Shown here piece after piece: positions 35,360 to 44,367 of a DNA stretch of 64,000 bases. The position numbers and the translations under genes are program-made. The notes beneath the pieces were generated by a model that saw only the letters and a list, made by a program, of their open reading frames with translations, was not told where the DNA came from and did no database searches. This DNA is from an uncultured Desulfovibrio sp. (GTDB lineage Bacteria; Desulfobacterota; Desulfovibrionia; Desulfovibrionales; Desulfovibrionaceae). Positions within the stretch are counted from its first letter, which is position 1. Every line of letters begins with the position of its first letter. The stretch is from positions 22,499 to 86,498 of the forward strand of contig CALBAX010000120.1 of NCBI GenBank assembly GCA_937926875.1, written 5' to 3'.

Positions 35360-35400
35360 ACAGGGTCGTGGTGCTGCCGCGGCCCTGTTTTGCGTTTTTG
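35360..35400 (+). terminator. Terminator after rnj
   Basis: A 12-bp stem ACAGGGTCGTGG/CCGCGGCCCTGT with two G-U pairs and a 5-nt loop, followed by TTTTGCGTTTTTG. Confidence 0.85.
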
Positions 35401-35424
35401 CATGACGCAGAAGGGCGGGACGCG

Positions 35425-35526
35425 TTGACAGGAGACAAGTATTTCTTACTATAATGCTACTATTTCTTTTGCCGGTTATCAGGAAAGGCAGGCTGCCTTG
35501 ACCCCCGGGACATATTATCATAATAT
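35425..35526 (+). promoter_or_regulatory. Candidate sigma-70 promoters of hflKC
   Basis: P1: exact TTGACA (35425) and exact TATAAT (35550 region, 35450-... see hexamer at 35450-35455), 19-nt spacer. P2: TTGACC (35498) and TAATAT (35521), 17-nt spacer. Either gives a leader of more than 120 nt before hflK. The longer gap also carries GC-rich inverted repeats. Confidence 0.6.
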
Positions 35527-35689
35527 TTGTAGTCTTTTATCTCACTCGTCGGCCCGTCCGGCAGAAAAGGCGGGCTCCCGGCAGGATGCTCCCTGCCGCG
35601 GGCAAAGGCGGTACGGCCGGTTTCCCGGCGTGGTGTCGCTGTTCCTACAGTGTTCTTTAACCCCATTCAGCAAAGGGGATGTCCTCCAC

Positions 35690-36850
35690 ATGACTTGGGA
35701 CTGGGATAAATTGCAAGAAAAACGGCAACGGCAACAGGGGCAGCGCCCCTCCCGGCCGCTCTTCGGTGATGATGATAACGACATGCAGGACGAGCAGCCC
35801 CGGCGTGCCCGGCGTTCGCCTTCCGGCAACGGGGGCGGCGATAACGGCTTCGACGGCAGGAATGCCCTGAAGAAGCTTTCCGGCATGAAGATGCCGGGCG
35901 GCATGGTGATCTGGCTGGTGCTGGGCCTGGTGGGCCTGTGGCTCTTGTCCGGCATCTACATCGTCAACCCTGACGAGGAAGGCGTGGTGCTGCGCTTCGG
36001 CAAGTACGACCGCACCGAAGGCCCCGGCCCCCATTACGCGCTGCCCGCTCCCATCGAGAGCGTCTACAAGCCGCAGGTGACCCAGGTGCTGCGCTGCGAG
36101 GTGGGCTTCCGCTCCACCGGGCAGGCCACCACCTTCCGCCAGGGCGAGCTGCGCAGCGTGCCCAAGGAAGCTTCCATGCTCACCGGTGACGAGAACATCG
36201 TCAACGTCCAGTTCAGCGTGCAGTACAAGATCAGCGATGCGGTCAAGTACCTGTTCAACATCAGCGACCCCACCAACCTGGTGCGCAACGCCGCCGAGGC
36301 CGCCATGCGCGAGGTCATCGGCAACAGCCTCATCGACTCGGCCATCACCGACGGCAAGCTGAAGATCCAGAGCGACGCCACCGTGCTGCTCCAGCAGATC
36401 CTGGACCGCTACGAGGCCGGCATCCAGGTGCTGGCCGTGCAGATGCAGGACGTGCATCCGCCGCAGGAAGTGAGCGACGCCTTCAAGGACGTGGCCAGTG
36501 CCCGCGAGGACAAGAGCCGCATCATCAACGAGGCGGAAGCCTACCGCAACGCCCTGTTGCCGCAGGCCCGCGGTGAGGCCGCGGCCATCCTCAACAGGGC
36601 CGAAGCCTACCGGGTGGCGCGCCTGCAACAGGCCGAAGGTGAGTCCCGCCGTTTCGATGCCCTGCGGCAGGAATACGAAAAGGCTCCTGAAGTGACCCGC
36701 CAGCGCCTGTATTACGAGACCATGGAAGAGATCCTGGCCGCTTCCAAGGACAAGACCCTGCTGGACAGCGGGGTCTCCGGCAAGGTGCTGCCGCATATGC
36801 CTCTTCCGGGTACGCCCGCTTTCGGCGTCCTGCCCTCGGAGAAGAAATAA
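35690..36850 (+). CDS. hflK: HflK, SPFH-domain subunit of the FtsH regulator complex
   Basis: 386 residues from ATG 35690; AAAGGGGAT lies 9 nt upstream and upstream in-frame sequence is not protein-like. A charged, Gly-rich cytoplasmic N-terminus (about 65 residues) precedes one membrane helix (MVIWLVLGLVGLWLLSGIYIV). The periplasmic band-7/SPFH domain follows (NPDEEGVVLRFGKYDRTEGPGPHYALP), then a long coiled coil rich in EAxAYRNxLLPxARGEAAAIL. It forms a hetero-oligomer with HflC that encloses FtsH and limits its proteolysis. The stop and the hflC start overlap by one base (TAATG). Confidence 0.95.
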   Translation: MTWDWDKLQEKRQRQQGQRPSRPLFGDDDNDMQDEQPRRARRSPSGNGGGDNGFDGRNALKKLSGMKMPGGMVIWLVLGLVGLWLLSGIYIVNPDEEGVVLRFGKYDRTEGPGPHYALPAPIESVYKPQVTQVLRCEVGFRSTGQATTFRQGELRSVPKEASMLTGDENIVNVQFSVQYKISDAVKYLFNISDPTNLVRNAAEAAMREVIGNSLIDSAITDGKLKIQSDATVLLQQILDRYEAGIQVLAVQMQDVHPPQEVSDAFKDVASAREDKSRIINEAEAYRNALLPQARGEAAAILNRAEAYRVARLQQAEGESRRFDALRQEYEKAPEVTRQRLYYETMEEILAASKDKTLLDSGVSGKVLPHMPLPGTPAFGVLPSEKK

Positions 36851-37698
36851 TGACCAAGAATCCCCTTCTTTACGGTGTCCTGCTGCTGGTGCTGGCCGTT
36901 TTCGTGACCCAGTGCTGCTTCACCGTGCACCAGACCCAGCAGGCGCTGGTGCTCCAGCTGGGCGACCCCCTGCCCGAGATCTACCGGCCCGGCCTGCACT
37001 TCAAGCTGCCCTTCATCCAGAAGGTCGTCTATTTCGATGCCCGTGTGCTCGACTACGCCGCCAGCTCGCGCGAGGCCTTCACCGTGGACAAGAAGACCAT
37101 CGTGCTGGACAACTACGCCCGCTGGCGCATCAGCGATCCCCTGCAGTTCTACCGCACCATGCGTACCATCCCCGGTGCGCAGGCCCGTCTGGACGACGTG
37201 GTCTATTCGCAGCTGCGGGCCCTGGTGGGCGCCTACACCCTGACCGAGGTGGTCTCCAAGGAGCGCGCCACCATCATGACCCGCGTGACGGAAAAGGTCT
37301 CCGACCTCATGAAGCCCTACGGGGTGGAGGTGCTGGACGTGCGCATCAAGCGCACCGACCTGCCCACGGAGAACCAGCGTTCCATTTTCGACCGCATGCG
37401 GGCCGAGCGTGAACGCCAGGCCAAGCAGTACCGTTCCGAAGGGCAGGAAGAGGCCACGCGCATCCGTTCCGATGCCGACCGTCAGAAGGCCCTCATCCTT
37501 GCCGAGGCCAACCGTGAGGCCCAGGTGCTTTACGGCCAGGGCGATGCCCAGGCGGCCGCCGTCTATGCCGCGGCCTATGGCAAGTCGCCGGAGTTCTATT
37601 CGTATCAGCGCTGGCTCGATGCCCTGCGCAAGTCCTTCAAGGAGAACAGCAAGATGGTGCTGGGCAGCCAGGTGCCCTTGCTGGATCTACAGAAGTAG
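36850..37698 (+). CDS. hflC: HflC, SPFH-domain partner of HflK
   Basis: 282 residues. An N-terminal helix (LLYGVLLLVLAVFVTQCCFTV) anchors it. The SPFH domain begins FTVHQTQQALVLQLGDPLPEIYRPGLHFKLPF. The helix with DVRIKRTDLPTENQRSIFDRMRAERERQAKQYRSEGQEEA is the HflC hallmark. Inner membrane with periplasmic bulk. Translationally coupled to hflK. The next gene, a CI-like regulator, starts 7 bp after its stop and is likely in the same transcript. Confidence 0.95.
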   Translation: MTKNPLLYGVLLLVLAVFVTQCCFTVHQTQQALVLQLGDPLPEIYRPGLHFKLPFIQKVVYFDARVLDYAASSREAFTVDKKTIVLDNYARWRISDPLQFYRTMRTIPGAQARLDDVVYSQLRALVGAYTLTEVVSKERATIMTRVTEKVSDLMKPYGVEVLDVRIKRTDLPTENQRSIFDRMRAERERQAKQYRSEGQEEATRIRSDADRQKALILAEANREAQVLYGQGDAQAAAVYAAAYGKSPEFYSYQRWLDALRKSFKENSKMVLGSQVPLLDLQK

Positions 37699-37705
37699 GT
37701 GGACC

Positions 37706-38395
37706 ATGGGCTTTACGGAAATCTATGAACGCATCAAGCTGGCCACCAACTGCCGTACCCAGGTGGAGCTGGCGGAACTGCTCAACATCCGCCAGTCCAG
37801 CATCTCGGACGCCAAGCGCCGTGATTCTGTGCCGGGCGACTGGTACATGAAGCTCTTCGAGCGTTTCGGCCTCAACCCCGACTGGCTTAAGTACGGGGTG
37901 GGGCCCCTCTATCTGCGTACGGAAAAAGGGTATTGTCCCCAGGAGGCCCCCCAGGCCCTGGCCGAGACCGTGGCCTGTTACGGGGATGACTTCATCCGGT
38001 CCACTGTGGTGGACGTTTATGACATGGCCTGTGTCTATACGGACGAGGCTCCCAGGCCCGACCTGTCCGTTTCCGGCAGGGTCCCTCTGCCGCAGGCCTT
38101 TTTGCAGCCCTCGCTCCAGGTGCTGCGCCTGCGCGGGCAGGCCATGGAGCCCCTGCTGCGCGAAGGCGCCTACATCGGGGTGGACTTGGAGGATCTGGCC
38201 CTTGTCTCCGGCAGGATCTATGCCCTGTTCGCCCCTCTGGAAGGTGTGGTGGTCCGCCAGGTGTTCCTGGACGGCCAGCAGCAGGGCTATGTGCTGAGGG
38301 CCCAGTCCCCGGACTACCCCGAAACGTCCCTGGATGCCGCCCTGTTGCGGCGCCGCATGCTGGGGCGTGTGGTCTGGACTTTCCAGGAGGTATAG
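37706..38395 (+). CDS. CI/LexA-like regulator with degenerate S24 domain
   Basis: 229 residues from ATG 37706 (AGGTGG at 3 nt). An N-terminal helix-turn-helix (CRTQVELAELLNIRQSSISDAKRRDSVP, about 16-43) of the phage CI type precedes a C-terminal S24-like domain (LRLRGQAMEPLLREGAYIGVDL...). In cleavable LexA/CI proteins this reads G-x-S-M-x-P; here the nucleophile position is Ala. The general-base Lys position looks like Arg (GVVVRQVF). Auto-cleavage is therefore unlikely, and the domain probably serves dimerisation or ligand sensing. Lies between hflC and a transglycosylase gene, suggesting an envelope-stress role (inference). Confidence 0.85.
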   Translation: MGFTEIYERIKLATNCRTQVELAELLNIRQSSISDAKRRDSVPGDWYMKLFERFGLNPDWLKYGVGPLYLRTEKGYCPQEAPQALAETVACYGDDFIRSTVVDVYDMACVYTDEAPRPDLSVSGRVPLPQAFLQPSLQVLRLRGQAMEPLLREGAYIGVDLEDLALVSGRIYALFAPLEGVVVRQVFLDGQQQGYVLRAQSPDYPETSLDAALLRRRMLGRVVWTFQEV

Positions 38396-38396
38396 C

Positions 38397-39500
38397 ATGA
38401 GCATCTCCGCCAGGGACGGGCGCAAGGCCCGGCGTCTTGTCCTGCGTGCCCTGTGTTGCCTGTGCCTGCTGCTGGCTGCCTGCGGCAGCAAGGAGCCCGT
38501 GGATGACGTGGTGGCCAGTGGCACCATGATCCTGGAGCCGCCGTCCGCCGATGGCGGCAGCGATGGCGGGCTCAGGGAACGTTCCCTCGGGCCTTCCCCG
38601 GCGACCCCTGCAGTGGTGACGCCTGCGGCGTCCTCCACCCCCAGGGCCGCGCGTCCGTCCACTCCGGCCGTGGCCCCTGCCTGGCAGGATCTGTCGCGCC
38701 GCCTGGCTGCCGACGGCATCTCCGGGCCCAGAGTGGACGCCCTGCTGGCGGGCCTGCCTGCCACGCCCACCCAGTCTCCCATGGGCCGCAAGATCAAGGC
38801 CCTGTACAATCGGAAATTTTTCCCGGCACCGCCTTCGGACAAGCCGCAGGCGCAGTACTACAAGGGCGTGGTCACGGACGCCAACGCGCGCCTGTGCCGC
38901 CAGTTCATCACGGCCAACAGCAAGGCCTTCCGGCAGGCGGAACAGCGCTACGGCGTGCCCTCGTCCATCGCGGCGGCCCTGCTGTTCGTGGAGACCCGCC
39001 TCGGCAAGGTGCTGGGCGATACCTCGGAGAACGCCTTCTACACCCTGGCCAGCATGGCCGTGAGCCGGACGCCGGAGAGCATTTCCGACTGGCTGCCGCA
39101 GCTGCGCGACCATGAGCAGCACATGGACTGGATCGCCGAGACCATGCCCAAGCGCGCGGACTGGGCCTACAAGGAGACCAGGGCCCTGGTGGAACACATG
39201 CTGCGCGACCGCGTGCCGCCGGAGCATCTGCCCGGTTCCATCTACGGTGCCGTGGGCCTGTGCCAGTTCATGCCGTCCAATATCGCCACCTATGGTGCGG
39301 ACGGTGACGGCGACGGCCGTGTGGACCTGTTCACCGTGCCCGATGCCGTGGCCAGCCTTTCCCACTATCTTGCCCGGCACGGATGGAAGGCCGGGCTTTC
39401 CCGCGAGCGCCAGCACGCCCTGCTGATGCGCTACAACCACTCCACGGTCTACGCCAATACCATCATGGCCCTGGCTGACCGTGTCGCCGCTCTGAAGTAA
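38397..39500 (+). CDS. MltB-like lytic murein transglycosylase (lipoprotein)
   Basis: 367 residues from ATG 38397 (AGGAGG upstream, one base after the regulator's stop). Lipobox LLAAC with Cys about 25, then an Ala/Pro/Ser-rich linker to about residue 95. The SLT_2/MltB catalytic domain carries the acid in LLFVETRLGKVLGD (Glu about 202). Also visible: AVGLCQFMPSNIATYGADGDGDGRVDLF and SLSHYLARHGWK. Cleaves peptidoglycan between MurNAc and GlcNAc to give 1,6-anhydro ends; membrane-attached, periplasmic. Last gene of the hflKC-regulator operon; a terminator follows. Confidence 0.92.
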   Translation: MSISARDGRKARRLVLRALCCLCLLLAACGSKEPVDDVVASGTMILEPPSADGGSDGGLRERSLGPSPATPAVVTPAASSTPRAARPSTPAVAPAWQDLSRRLAADGISGPRVDALLAGLPATPTQSPMGRKIKALYNRKFFPAPPSDKPQAQYYKGVVTDANARLCRQFITANSKAFRQAEQRYGVPSSIAAALLFVETRLGKVLGDTSENAFYTLASMAVSRTPESISDWLPQLRDHEQHMDWIAETMPKRADWAYKETRALVEHMLRDRVPPEHLPGSIYGAVGLCQFMPSNIATYGADGDGDGRVDLFTVPDAVASLSHYLARHGWKAGLSRERQHALLMRYNHSTVYANTIMALADRVAALK

Positions 39501-39506
39501 GCCCGG

Positions 39507-39538
39507 GGACGGCAGGGCGCTGTCCGCCGTCCTTTTTT
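39507..39538 (+). terminator. Terminator of the hflKC operon
   Basis: GGACGGC/GCCGTCC stem followed by six T's. The 260 bp beyond it, up to the next gene, show no ORF or RNA. Confidence 0.85.
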
Positions 39539-39800
39539 GACAGGTCGTGCCCTGTGGCCCGGATCGTTCCGGCGGTTCCGTCCGGGCCGGGCACGCTCCT
39601 GCCGCTCTCCTTCTTCCTTTCCCGGGGCCTTCCGCCGCTCCGCAGATCCCCCGATTTTCCTGACATCCTGCTGACGCGCCCCGTGTTGTGCTCCGACCGG
39701 TCTTCCCGTGCGGCCCGGGCCTCTCTGGCAGGCCCGTGCCTGTCCCCGTGGCTGTTCCCGGCGGGCAGGCCCTCATCCCTCCTTTGTACAGGTATCTGAC

Positions 39801-41594
39801 ATGACGTTTATCCCGACTTTGTTGAAAGCGGCTGCGGCCCTTCTCATGTTCATCATCCTGATGCTGCTGCTCCAGCTCGACCTGACGGCCTTCCAGACCG
39901 TGGAAGTGCTGGCCCCCGGCTGGGGATGGCTGGCCTTCGCGGCCCTGCTGGCCCTGGAGGCAGGCGCCGTGCTCTGGCTGGGCCTGGCCTGGTTTGCCCG
40001 CGCGCCCCGCCTGGTCCTGCGTGACGATCCCACGGAGGCCGAACGGCAGGCCTTCGCCCGGGAGCTGGGACGCCGTCTGAAGAAGAATCCCCACGTCCGC
40101 GCCGCGGGCATCCGTGCCACGGATGAAAACTTTCTGGAAAAAGCCCTCGACGTGCTGGACGCCCGTGCCGGGGAAGAGATCCGCAGCAATGCCAAACGGG
40201 TGTTCCTGGGCACGGCCCTGTCCCGGAACGGCCGCCTGGATGCGCTCATCGTGTTCATCTCGCTGGCGCGCATGGTCTGGCGGGTCTCCGGCATCTACAA
40301 CCAGCGTCCCGCCCCGGCAGAGCTGTGGAGCGTCTACAGCATGGTCTCCTCGGCCACCTTCATTTCCTTTTCCATCGAGGCCCTGGACATCCCCCGGACC
40401 ATCACCGAGAGCATGAACGAGCTGCTGCCCGCGGTCACGCCGGTCATGGCGGCTTCCAGCGTGCCGCTCATGGGGCCCATGATGCAGCAGTGCACGTCCG
40501 CCGTCATCGACGGGGCGGCCAATTGCCTGCTGGCGATCCGGGCCGGAGTGGTGACGCGCAGTGCCTTCCGTTTCGCGGCCCTGGGCAGGGAAGAGGCCCG
40601 GCAGCAGGCCTGCGTCCGGGAGGCGGGCACCATGCTGGCGGAGATCTCCCGGGAGACCGTGGGGGCCATCGTGGAGGCCTTCCGCAAGCAGCTGGTGAAC
40701 CTGCCTGCCTCCATGGGGCAGAAGATCTCGGAGACCGTGGGCACCATGACCGACAGTGCGCTGGAAAAGACCCGGGGCGCCGCCCAGAGCGTGGCGCGCG
40801 GCGGCACGGCCGTGGCCGGAGCGGTCAGCAATGGGGCCGGTGCTGTGGCGGATGCCCTGGGCAACGGGACGAGCGCCGTCATCCATGCCGTGGGCGACTG
40901 TGCCGCCAGTGTGGAAAAAGCCGTGCTGCGCGGCGGCAGCGCGGTCATGGAGGGCGTCGGCAGCGGGGCAGGGGCCGTGGCGGACATGGTGGGCAGCGGG
41001 ACAAGCGCGGTCATCGGCGCGGTGAGCGGTGGGGCCGCCACTGCCGGTCAGGCGGTGGCACGTGGCGGTACGGCCGTCGTGGGGGCTGTGAGTTCCGGTA
41101 CCGGCGCTGTCATCGGGGCCGGCCAGGCCGTGGCCGGAGCTGTCAGCAGCGGGGCAGGGGCCGTGGCGGATGCCCTGGGCAACGGGACGAGCGCCGTCCT
41201 GGGGGCCGTGCGTGGCATATTGCCCGGCAACCGGCGGCGGGAGGCCACGGCGGACGAACGTTTCGCCCTGCACCTGGCGCTGCTCTGGTCGCAGGGACGT
41301 CCAGGCTGGAAGCGCCGTCGCCAGCTGGCCCGTCTGTGCGATGCGGAAGGCGTGAGCGCCGGCCTGCGCACGCTGGTGGACAGGCATCCCGATCTCGGCC
41401 TGCTGGAACCGCAGCTGTCCTTCTGGCGGGGCAGGGCAGAGGACGTGCTCGCCTGCGGCCGGTCCCTGGAGCTGGAACGCGGGGCAGCGGCCGTGGCCTG
41501 GCTGGCGGAGCTGGATCACCGGCTGGAGCTGGGGGGCAGGTTGCAGGGCGGCCACGGGGCGCCCGCCTCCGGCTGGAAACGCTTCTGGAAATGA
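39801..41594 (+). CDS. DUF697-like membrane protein with Gly/Ala/Ser/Val repeats
   Basis: 597 residues from ATG 39801; upstream in-frame sequence is not protein-like, and the Shine-Dalgarno is weak (CAGGT). Two N-terminal helices (about 9-28 and 40-62). A cytoplasmic region follows, then membrane-associated helices like those of YcjF/DUF697 proteins (SMVSSATFISFSIEALDIPRT). Residues about 330-475 form a low-complexity tract of four or five repeats built on AVSSGAGAVADALGNGTSAV, with Gly every third to fourth position. A charged C-terminal domain follows. Function unknown; the repeats suggest a surface-like or membrane-embedded helical bundle. Confidence 0.7.
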   Translation: MTFIPTLLKAAAALLMFIILMLLLQLDLTAFQTVEVLAPGWGWLAFAALLALEAGAVLWLGLAWFARAPRLVLRDDPTEAERQAFARELGRRLKKNPHVRAAGIRATDENFLEKALDVLDARAGEEIRSNAKRVFLGTALSRNGRLDALIVFISLARMVWRVSGIYNQRPAPAELWSVYSMVSSATFISFSIEALDIPRTITESMNELLPAVTPVMAASSVPLMGPMMQQCTSAVIDGAANCLLAIRAGVVTRSAFRFAALGREEARQQACVREAGTMLAEISRETVGAIVEAFRKQLVNLPASMGQKISETVGTMTDSALEKTRGAAQSVARGGTAVAGAVSNGAGAVADALGNGTSAVIHAVGDCAASVEKAVLRGGSAVMEGVGSGAGAVADMVGSGTSAVIGAVSGGAATAGQAVARGGTAVVGAVSSGTGAVIGAGQAVAGAVSSGAGAVADALGNGTSAVLGAVRGILPGNRRREATADERFALHLALLWSQGRPGWKRRRQLARLCDAEGVSAGLRTLVDRHPDLGLLEPQLSFWRGRAEDVLACGRSLELERGAAAVAWLAELDHRLELGGRLQGGHGAPASGWKRFWK

Positions 41595-41662
41595 CCGCAC
41601 GGGGCGGGATCTCTCCCGTGCCGTCCGCCATCCCGGCGGATCTGTGAAAAGATCCTTTGTTT

Positions 41663-41678
41663 TGTGACGATGGTCACA
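41663..41678. promoter_or_regulatory. Crp/Fnr-type (HcpR-like) operator upstream of hcp
   Basis: The perfect palindrome TGTGAC-GATG-GTCACA (TGTG-N8-CACA) lies about 72 bp upstream of the hcp start. A possible -10 TAGTGT is at 41702. This is the known HcpR site type in sulfate reducers and the regulator gene follows hcp. Confidence 0.85.
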
Positions 41679-41749
41679 GTTGTGGCCGGAGAGTTGTGGT
41701 CTAGTGTCCTGGACAGATACCCATCCCTCTTCAGCACAAGGAGCCCCCC

Positions 41750-43336
41750 ATGTTTTGCAACCAGTGTGAACAGACTTCCAAAGGCAAGGCCTGTACCCGT
41801 CTTGGCATCTGTGGCAAGAACGAGGCCGTGGCCATCCAGCAGGACAAGCTGGTATGGCAGCTGCGCGAACTGGCGGCCGTGGCCCTGATGGCCCGTGACG
41901 CCGGCATCGTGGACACCGCCACCGACGACTTTGCCTTCAAGGCCCTGTTCTCCACCCTGACCAATGTGAATTTCGATCCCGTCTCCCTGCGCGCCGTGCA
42001 GGAAGAATGCCTGGAGCGCACCACCGCCCTGGCCGCCCGTGTGCCCGGTGCCCCGGCCCCCACGCCGCTGGCTGCCCTGGACCTGCGTGATACGGCCATC
42101 GACCACCTGTCCGATGACGAGGACGTGCGCTCCGCCATGCAGATCCTGCTCTACGGCCTCAAGGGCGTGGCCGCTTATGCCGACCATGCCGCCGAGCTGG
42201 GCCAGCGTGACCCCGATGTGGCCGCCTTCCTCTATCGCGGCCTGCGTGCCGGCACCGGACTGGATCCCGAGGCCCACGACCTCAACGGCTGGCTGGGCCT
42301 GGTGCTGGAATGCGGCAAGGCCAACCTGCGCGCCATGGAGCTGCTGGAAGCGGGCAATACCGGCACGTTCGGCACGCCCGTGCCCACGCCCGTTCCCCTG
42401 GGCCAGCGCAAGGGCAAGGCCATCCTCATTTCCGGCCACGACCTGCCCGACCTGCTGGCCCTGCTGGAGCAGACCCGTGACACGGGCATCAACGTCTACA
42501 CCCACGGCGAGATGCTGCCCGCCCACGCCTATCCGCTGCTGCATGCCTTCCCGCATCTGGCCGGGCATTACGGCACGGCCTGGCAGAACCAGCAGAAAGA
42601 GCTGCCCGCCTTCCCCGGTGCGGTGCTCTTCACCACCAACTGCATCCAGGATCCCAAGGGCTATGCCGACAAGGTCTTCACCTCCGGCAACGTGTCCTGG
42701 CCCGGCCTGGGGCACTGCAAGGGCCGCGATTTCTCGGCCGTCATCCGGAAGGCCCTGGAACTGCCCGGTTTTGAAGAAGACGTGCCCGGCAAGGAAGTGC
42801 TGACCGGCTTCGGCCGCGAGACCCTGCTGGGGGCCGCACCCGCCGTGCTGGACGCCGTGGCCCAGGGCAAGCTGCGCCACATCTTCCTGGTGGGCGGCTG
42901 CGACGGCGCCCGCCCCGGCCGCAACTATTATACCGAGCTGGTGGAGAAGATCCCGGCCGACTGCCTGATCCTGACCCTGGCCTGCGGCAAGTTCCGCTTC
43001 TTCGACAAGGAGCTTGGCAGCCTGGGCGGCATCCCTCGCCTGCTGGACGTGGGCCAGTGCAACGACGCCTATGCCGCCGTGCGTGTGGCCCTGGCCCTGG
43101 CCGATGCCCTGAAGTGCGGCGTCAACGACCTGCCGCTGTCACTGGTGCTTTCGTGGTACGAGCAGAAGGCCGTGAGCATCCTGCTGACCCTGCTGGCCCT
43201 GGGCGTGAAGAACATCCGCCTCGGGCCCACGCTGCCCGCCTTCGTGTCCCCCAACATCCTCAAGGTGCTGGTGGAGCAGTGGAACATCATGCCTGTGACC
43301 ACGCCTGACGAAGACCTCAAGGCGATCCTGGGCTAG
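41750..43336 (+). CDS. hcp: Hybrid cluster protein (hydroxylamine reductase)
   Basis: 528 residues, CAAGGAG Shine-Dalgarno. The N-terminal cluster motif C3-x2-C6-x8-C15-x5-C21 is the class I (anaerobe) spacing that binds a [4Fe-4S] cluster. Distal ligands of the hybrid [4Fe-2O-2S] cluster are present: the H/E region (ISGHDLPDL, YTHGEMLPAHAY), FTTNCIQDP, GGCDGARPGRNYY, LACGKFRF and VGQCNDAYAAV. Cytoplasmic; reduces NO or hydroxylamine in nitrosative stress. Under an HcpR-like palindrome and ended by a strong terminator. The ferredoxin-like frdX often next to hcp is absent here. Confidence 0.96.
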   Translation: MFCNQCEQTSKGKACTRLGICGKNEAVAIQQDKLVWQLRELAAVALMARDAGIVDTATDDFAFKALFSTLTNVNFDPVSLRAVQEECLERTTALAARVPGAPAPTPLAALDLRDTAIDHLSDDEDVRSAMQILLYGLKGVAAYADHAAELGQRDPDVAAFLYRGLRAGTGLDPEAHDLNGWLGLVLECGKANLRAMELLEAGNTGTFGTPVPTPVPLGQRKGKAILISGHDLPDLLALLEQTRDTGINVYTHGEMLPAHAYPLLHAFPHLAGHYGTAWQNQQKELPAFPGAVLFTTNCIQDPKGYADKVFTSGNVSWPGLGHCKGRDFSAVIRKALELPGFEEDVPGKEVLTGFGRETLLGAAPAVLDAVAQGKLRHIFLVGGCDGARPGRNYYTELVEKIPADCLILTLACGKFRFFDKELGSLGGIPRLLDVGQCNDAYAAVRVALALADALKCGVNDLPLSLVLSWYEQKAVSILLTLLALGVKNIRLGPTLPAFVSPNILKVLVEQWNIMPVTTPDEDLKAILG

Positions 43337-43346
43337 GACTGTCCCG

Positions 43347-43384
43347 CAGGGGAAGGCCGTGCCAGCGGCCTTCCCCTGTATTTT
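43347..43384 (+). terminator. Terminator of hcp
   Basis: A 13-bp perfect stem CAGGGGAAGGCCG/CGGCCTTCCCCTG with a 6-nt loop, then TATTTT. Confidence 0.9.
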
Positions 43385-43467
43385 GGGAAATGGCGGGGCC
43401 GCGTTCCCGTCCGGCTTTTCTTTCCTGCCCCTGTCCCGCAGGGGCGAAGCTTCCGTGGAGGTCGCGC

Positions 43468-44175
43468 ATGGATAAAAAAGGGACCCTTCCCCCCGATCCC
43501 CAAAGCCTGCGGGATGCCCTGCGCCACAGCCCGCTGGGCCGGTGGCTGGACGAAAGGCAGACCGGCCTTGTGCTGGGGACGGGCCGTCTGGCCGAGATGC
43601 GGGCAGGCGATGTCCTGTTCCGTGAAGGGGACGGGATACGCCATGTGCCCTTCGTCCTGTCCGGTGAAGTGAAACTGGTCAAAATGGGCCCGCAGGGCAG
43701 GGAATATGTCCTGCATCTGACCCGCGGCGGGGCCTTCCCCGATCCGGGGGCCCTGTTCTACGAGGCCCCCCTGCCCGCCACGGCCGTGGCCCTGGGGCCG
43801 GGGCGCCTGATCTGGCTGGAGCGGGCCACCATGGACAGGCTGCTGGACGAGAACCCCCGGCTGGCCCGCTGGCTTTTGCAGGTACTGGCGGCGCGGCAGC
43901 GCCTGTTCGTCAACAAGGTGGCCGGTTCGCAGGGGGTGATCTCGGTCTCCCGGCGGGTGGCCGGATGGCTGCTGCACCGCTCCCGCATGGAGGAGGGGCG
44001 CCGGCAACTGGAACTGCCCGGTACCCGGGAGCTCATGGCCCGCCTGCTGGGCCTGAGCCGCGAGAGCCTGAGCCGCGAACTCAACAAGCTGGCCCGGGAA
44101 GGCGCCATCCGCCTGGAGCGGCGGCGGGTGGAGCTGCTGGACATGGCCGCCCTGGAACGCCGGGCCCAGGACTAG
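43468..44175 (+). CDS. hcpR: Crp/Fnr family regulator, HcpR-type
   Basis: 235 residues from ATG 43468 (GGAGG at 6 nt). An N-terminal cyclic-nucleotide-binding-like beta-barrel (LAEMRAGDVLFREGDGIRHVPFVLSGEVKLVKMGPQGREYVLHL) and a dimer helix precede a winged helix (TRELMARLLGLSRESLSRELNKLAREGAI). It lacks the Cys set of Fnr, so it does not bind a [4Fe-4S] cluster that way. HcpR proteins in sulfate reducers answer to NO and drive hcp. Neighbourhood and the TGTG-N8-CACA site upstream of hcp support the name. Confidence 0.85.
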   Translation: MDKKGTLPPDPQSLRDALRHSPLGRWLDERQTGLVLGTGRLAEMRAGDVLFREGDGIRHVPFVLSGEVKLVKMGPQGREYVLHLTRGGAFPDPGALFYEAPLPATAVALGPGRLIWLERATMDRLLDENPRLARWLLQVLAARQRLFVNKVAGSQGVISVSRRVAGWLLHRSRMEEGRRQLELPGTRELMARLLGLSRESLSRELNKLAREGAIRLERRRVELLDMAALERRAQD

Positions 44176-44367
44176 CGGGTTTCCCGGCCGTGTTTTCCCG
44201 CGCCGGCCTTCATGGGCCTGCCGCAGTGCGGCACAGATGAGGGCGGCAGGCAGGTCCGGCTTCGGCCATGCCTTTTTGAATGACGCTTCCACCGCTGTAC
44301 GCCGCGCTCCGGGCAATGCCGTGACGCGGCCCCGCATGAGGGCGGCAGTACACTATCGCACACAGCC

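Noticed and set aside
40640..41215. CRISPR-like or tandem DNA repeat array
   Set aside because: The repeats are in frame and vary at the third codon positions; they encode Gly/Ala-rich protein repeats with no spacers.
37992..41600. 1,202-codon minus-strand open frame
   Set aside because: It overlaps four well-supported plus-strand reading frames. Its translation is Arg/Gly/His/Gln-rich shadow sequence typical of GC-rich DNA.
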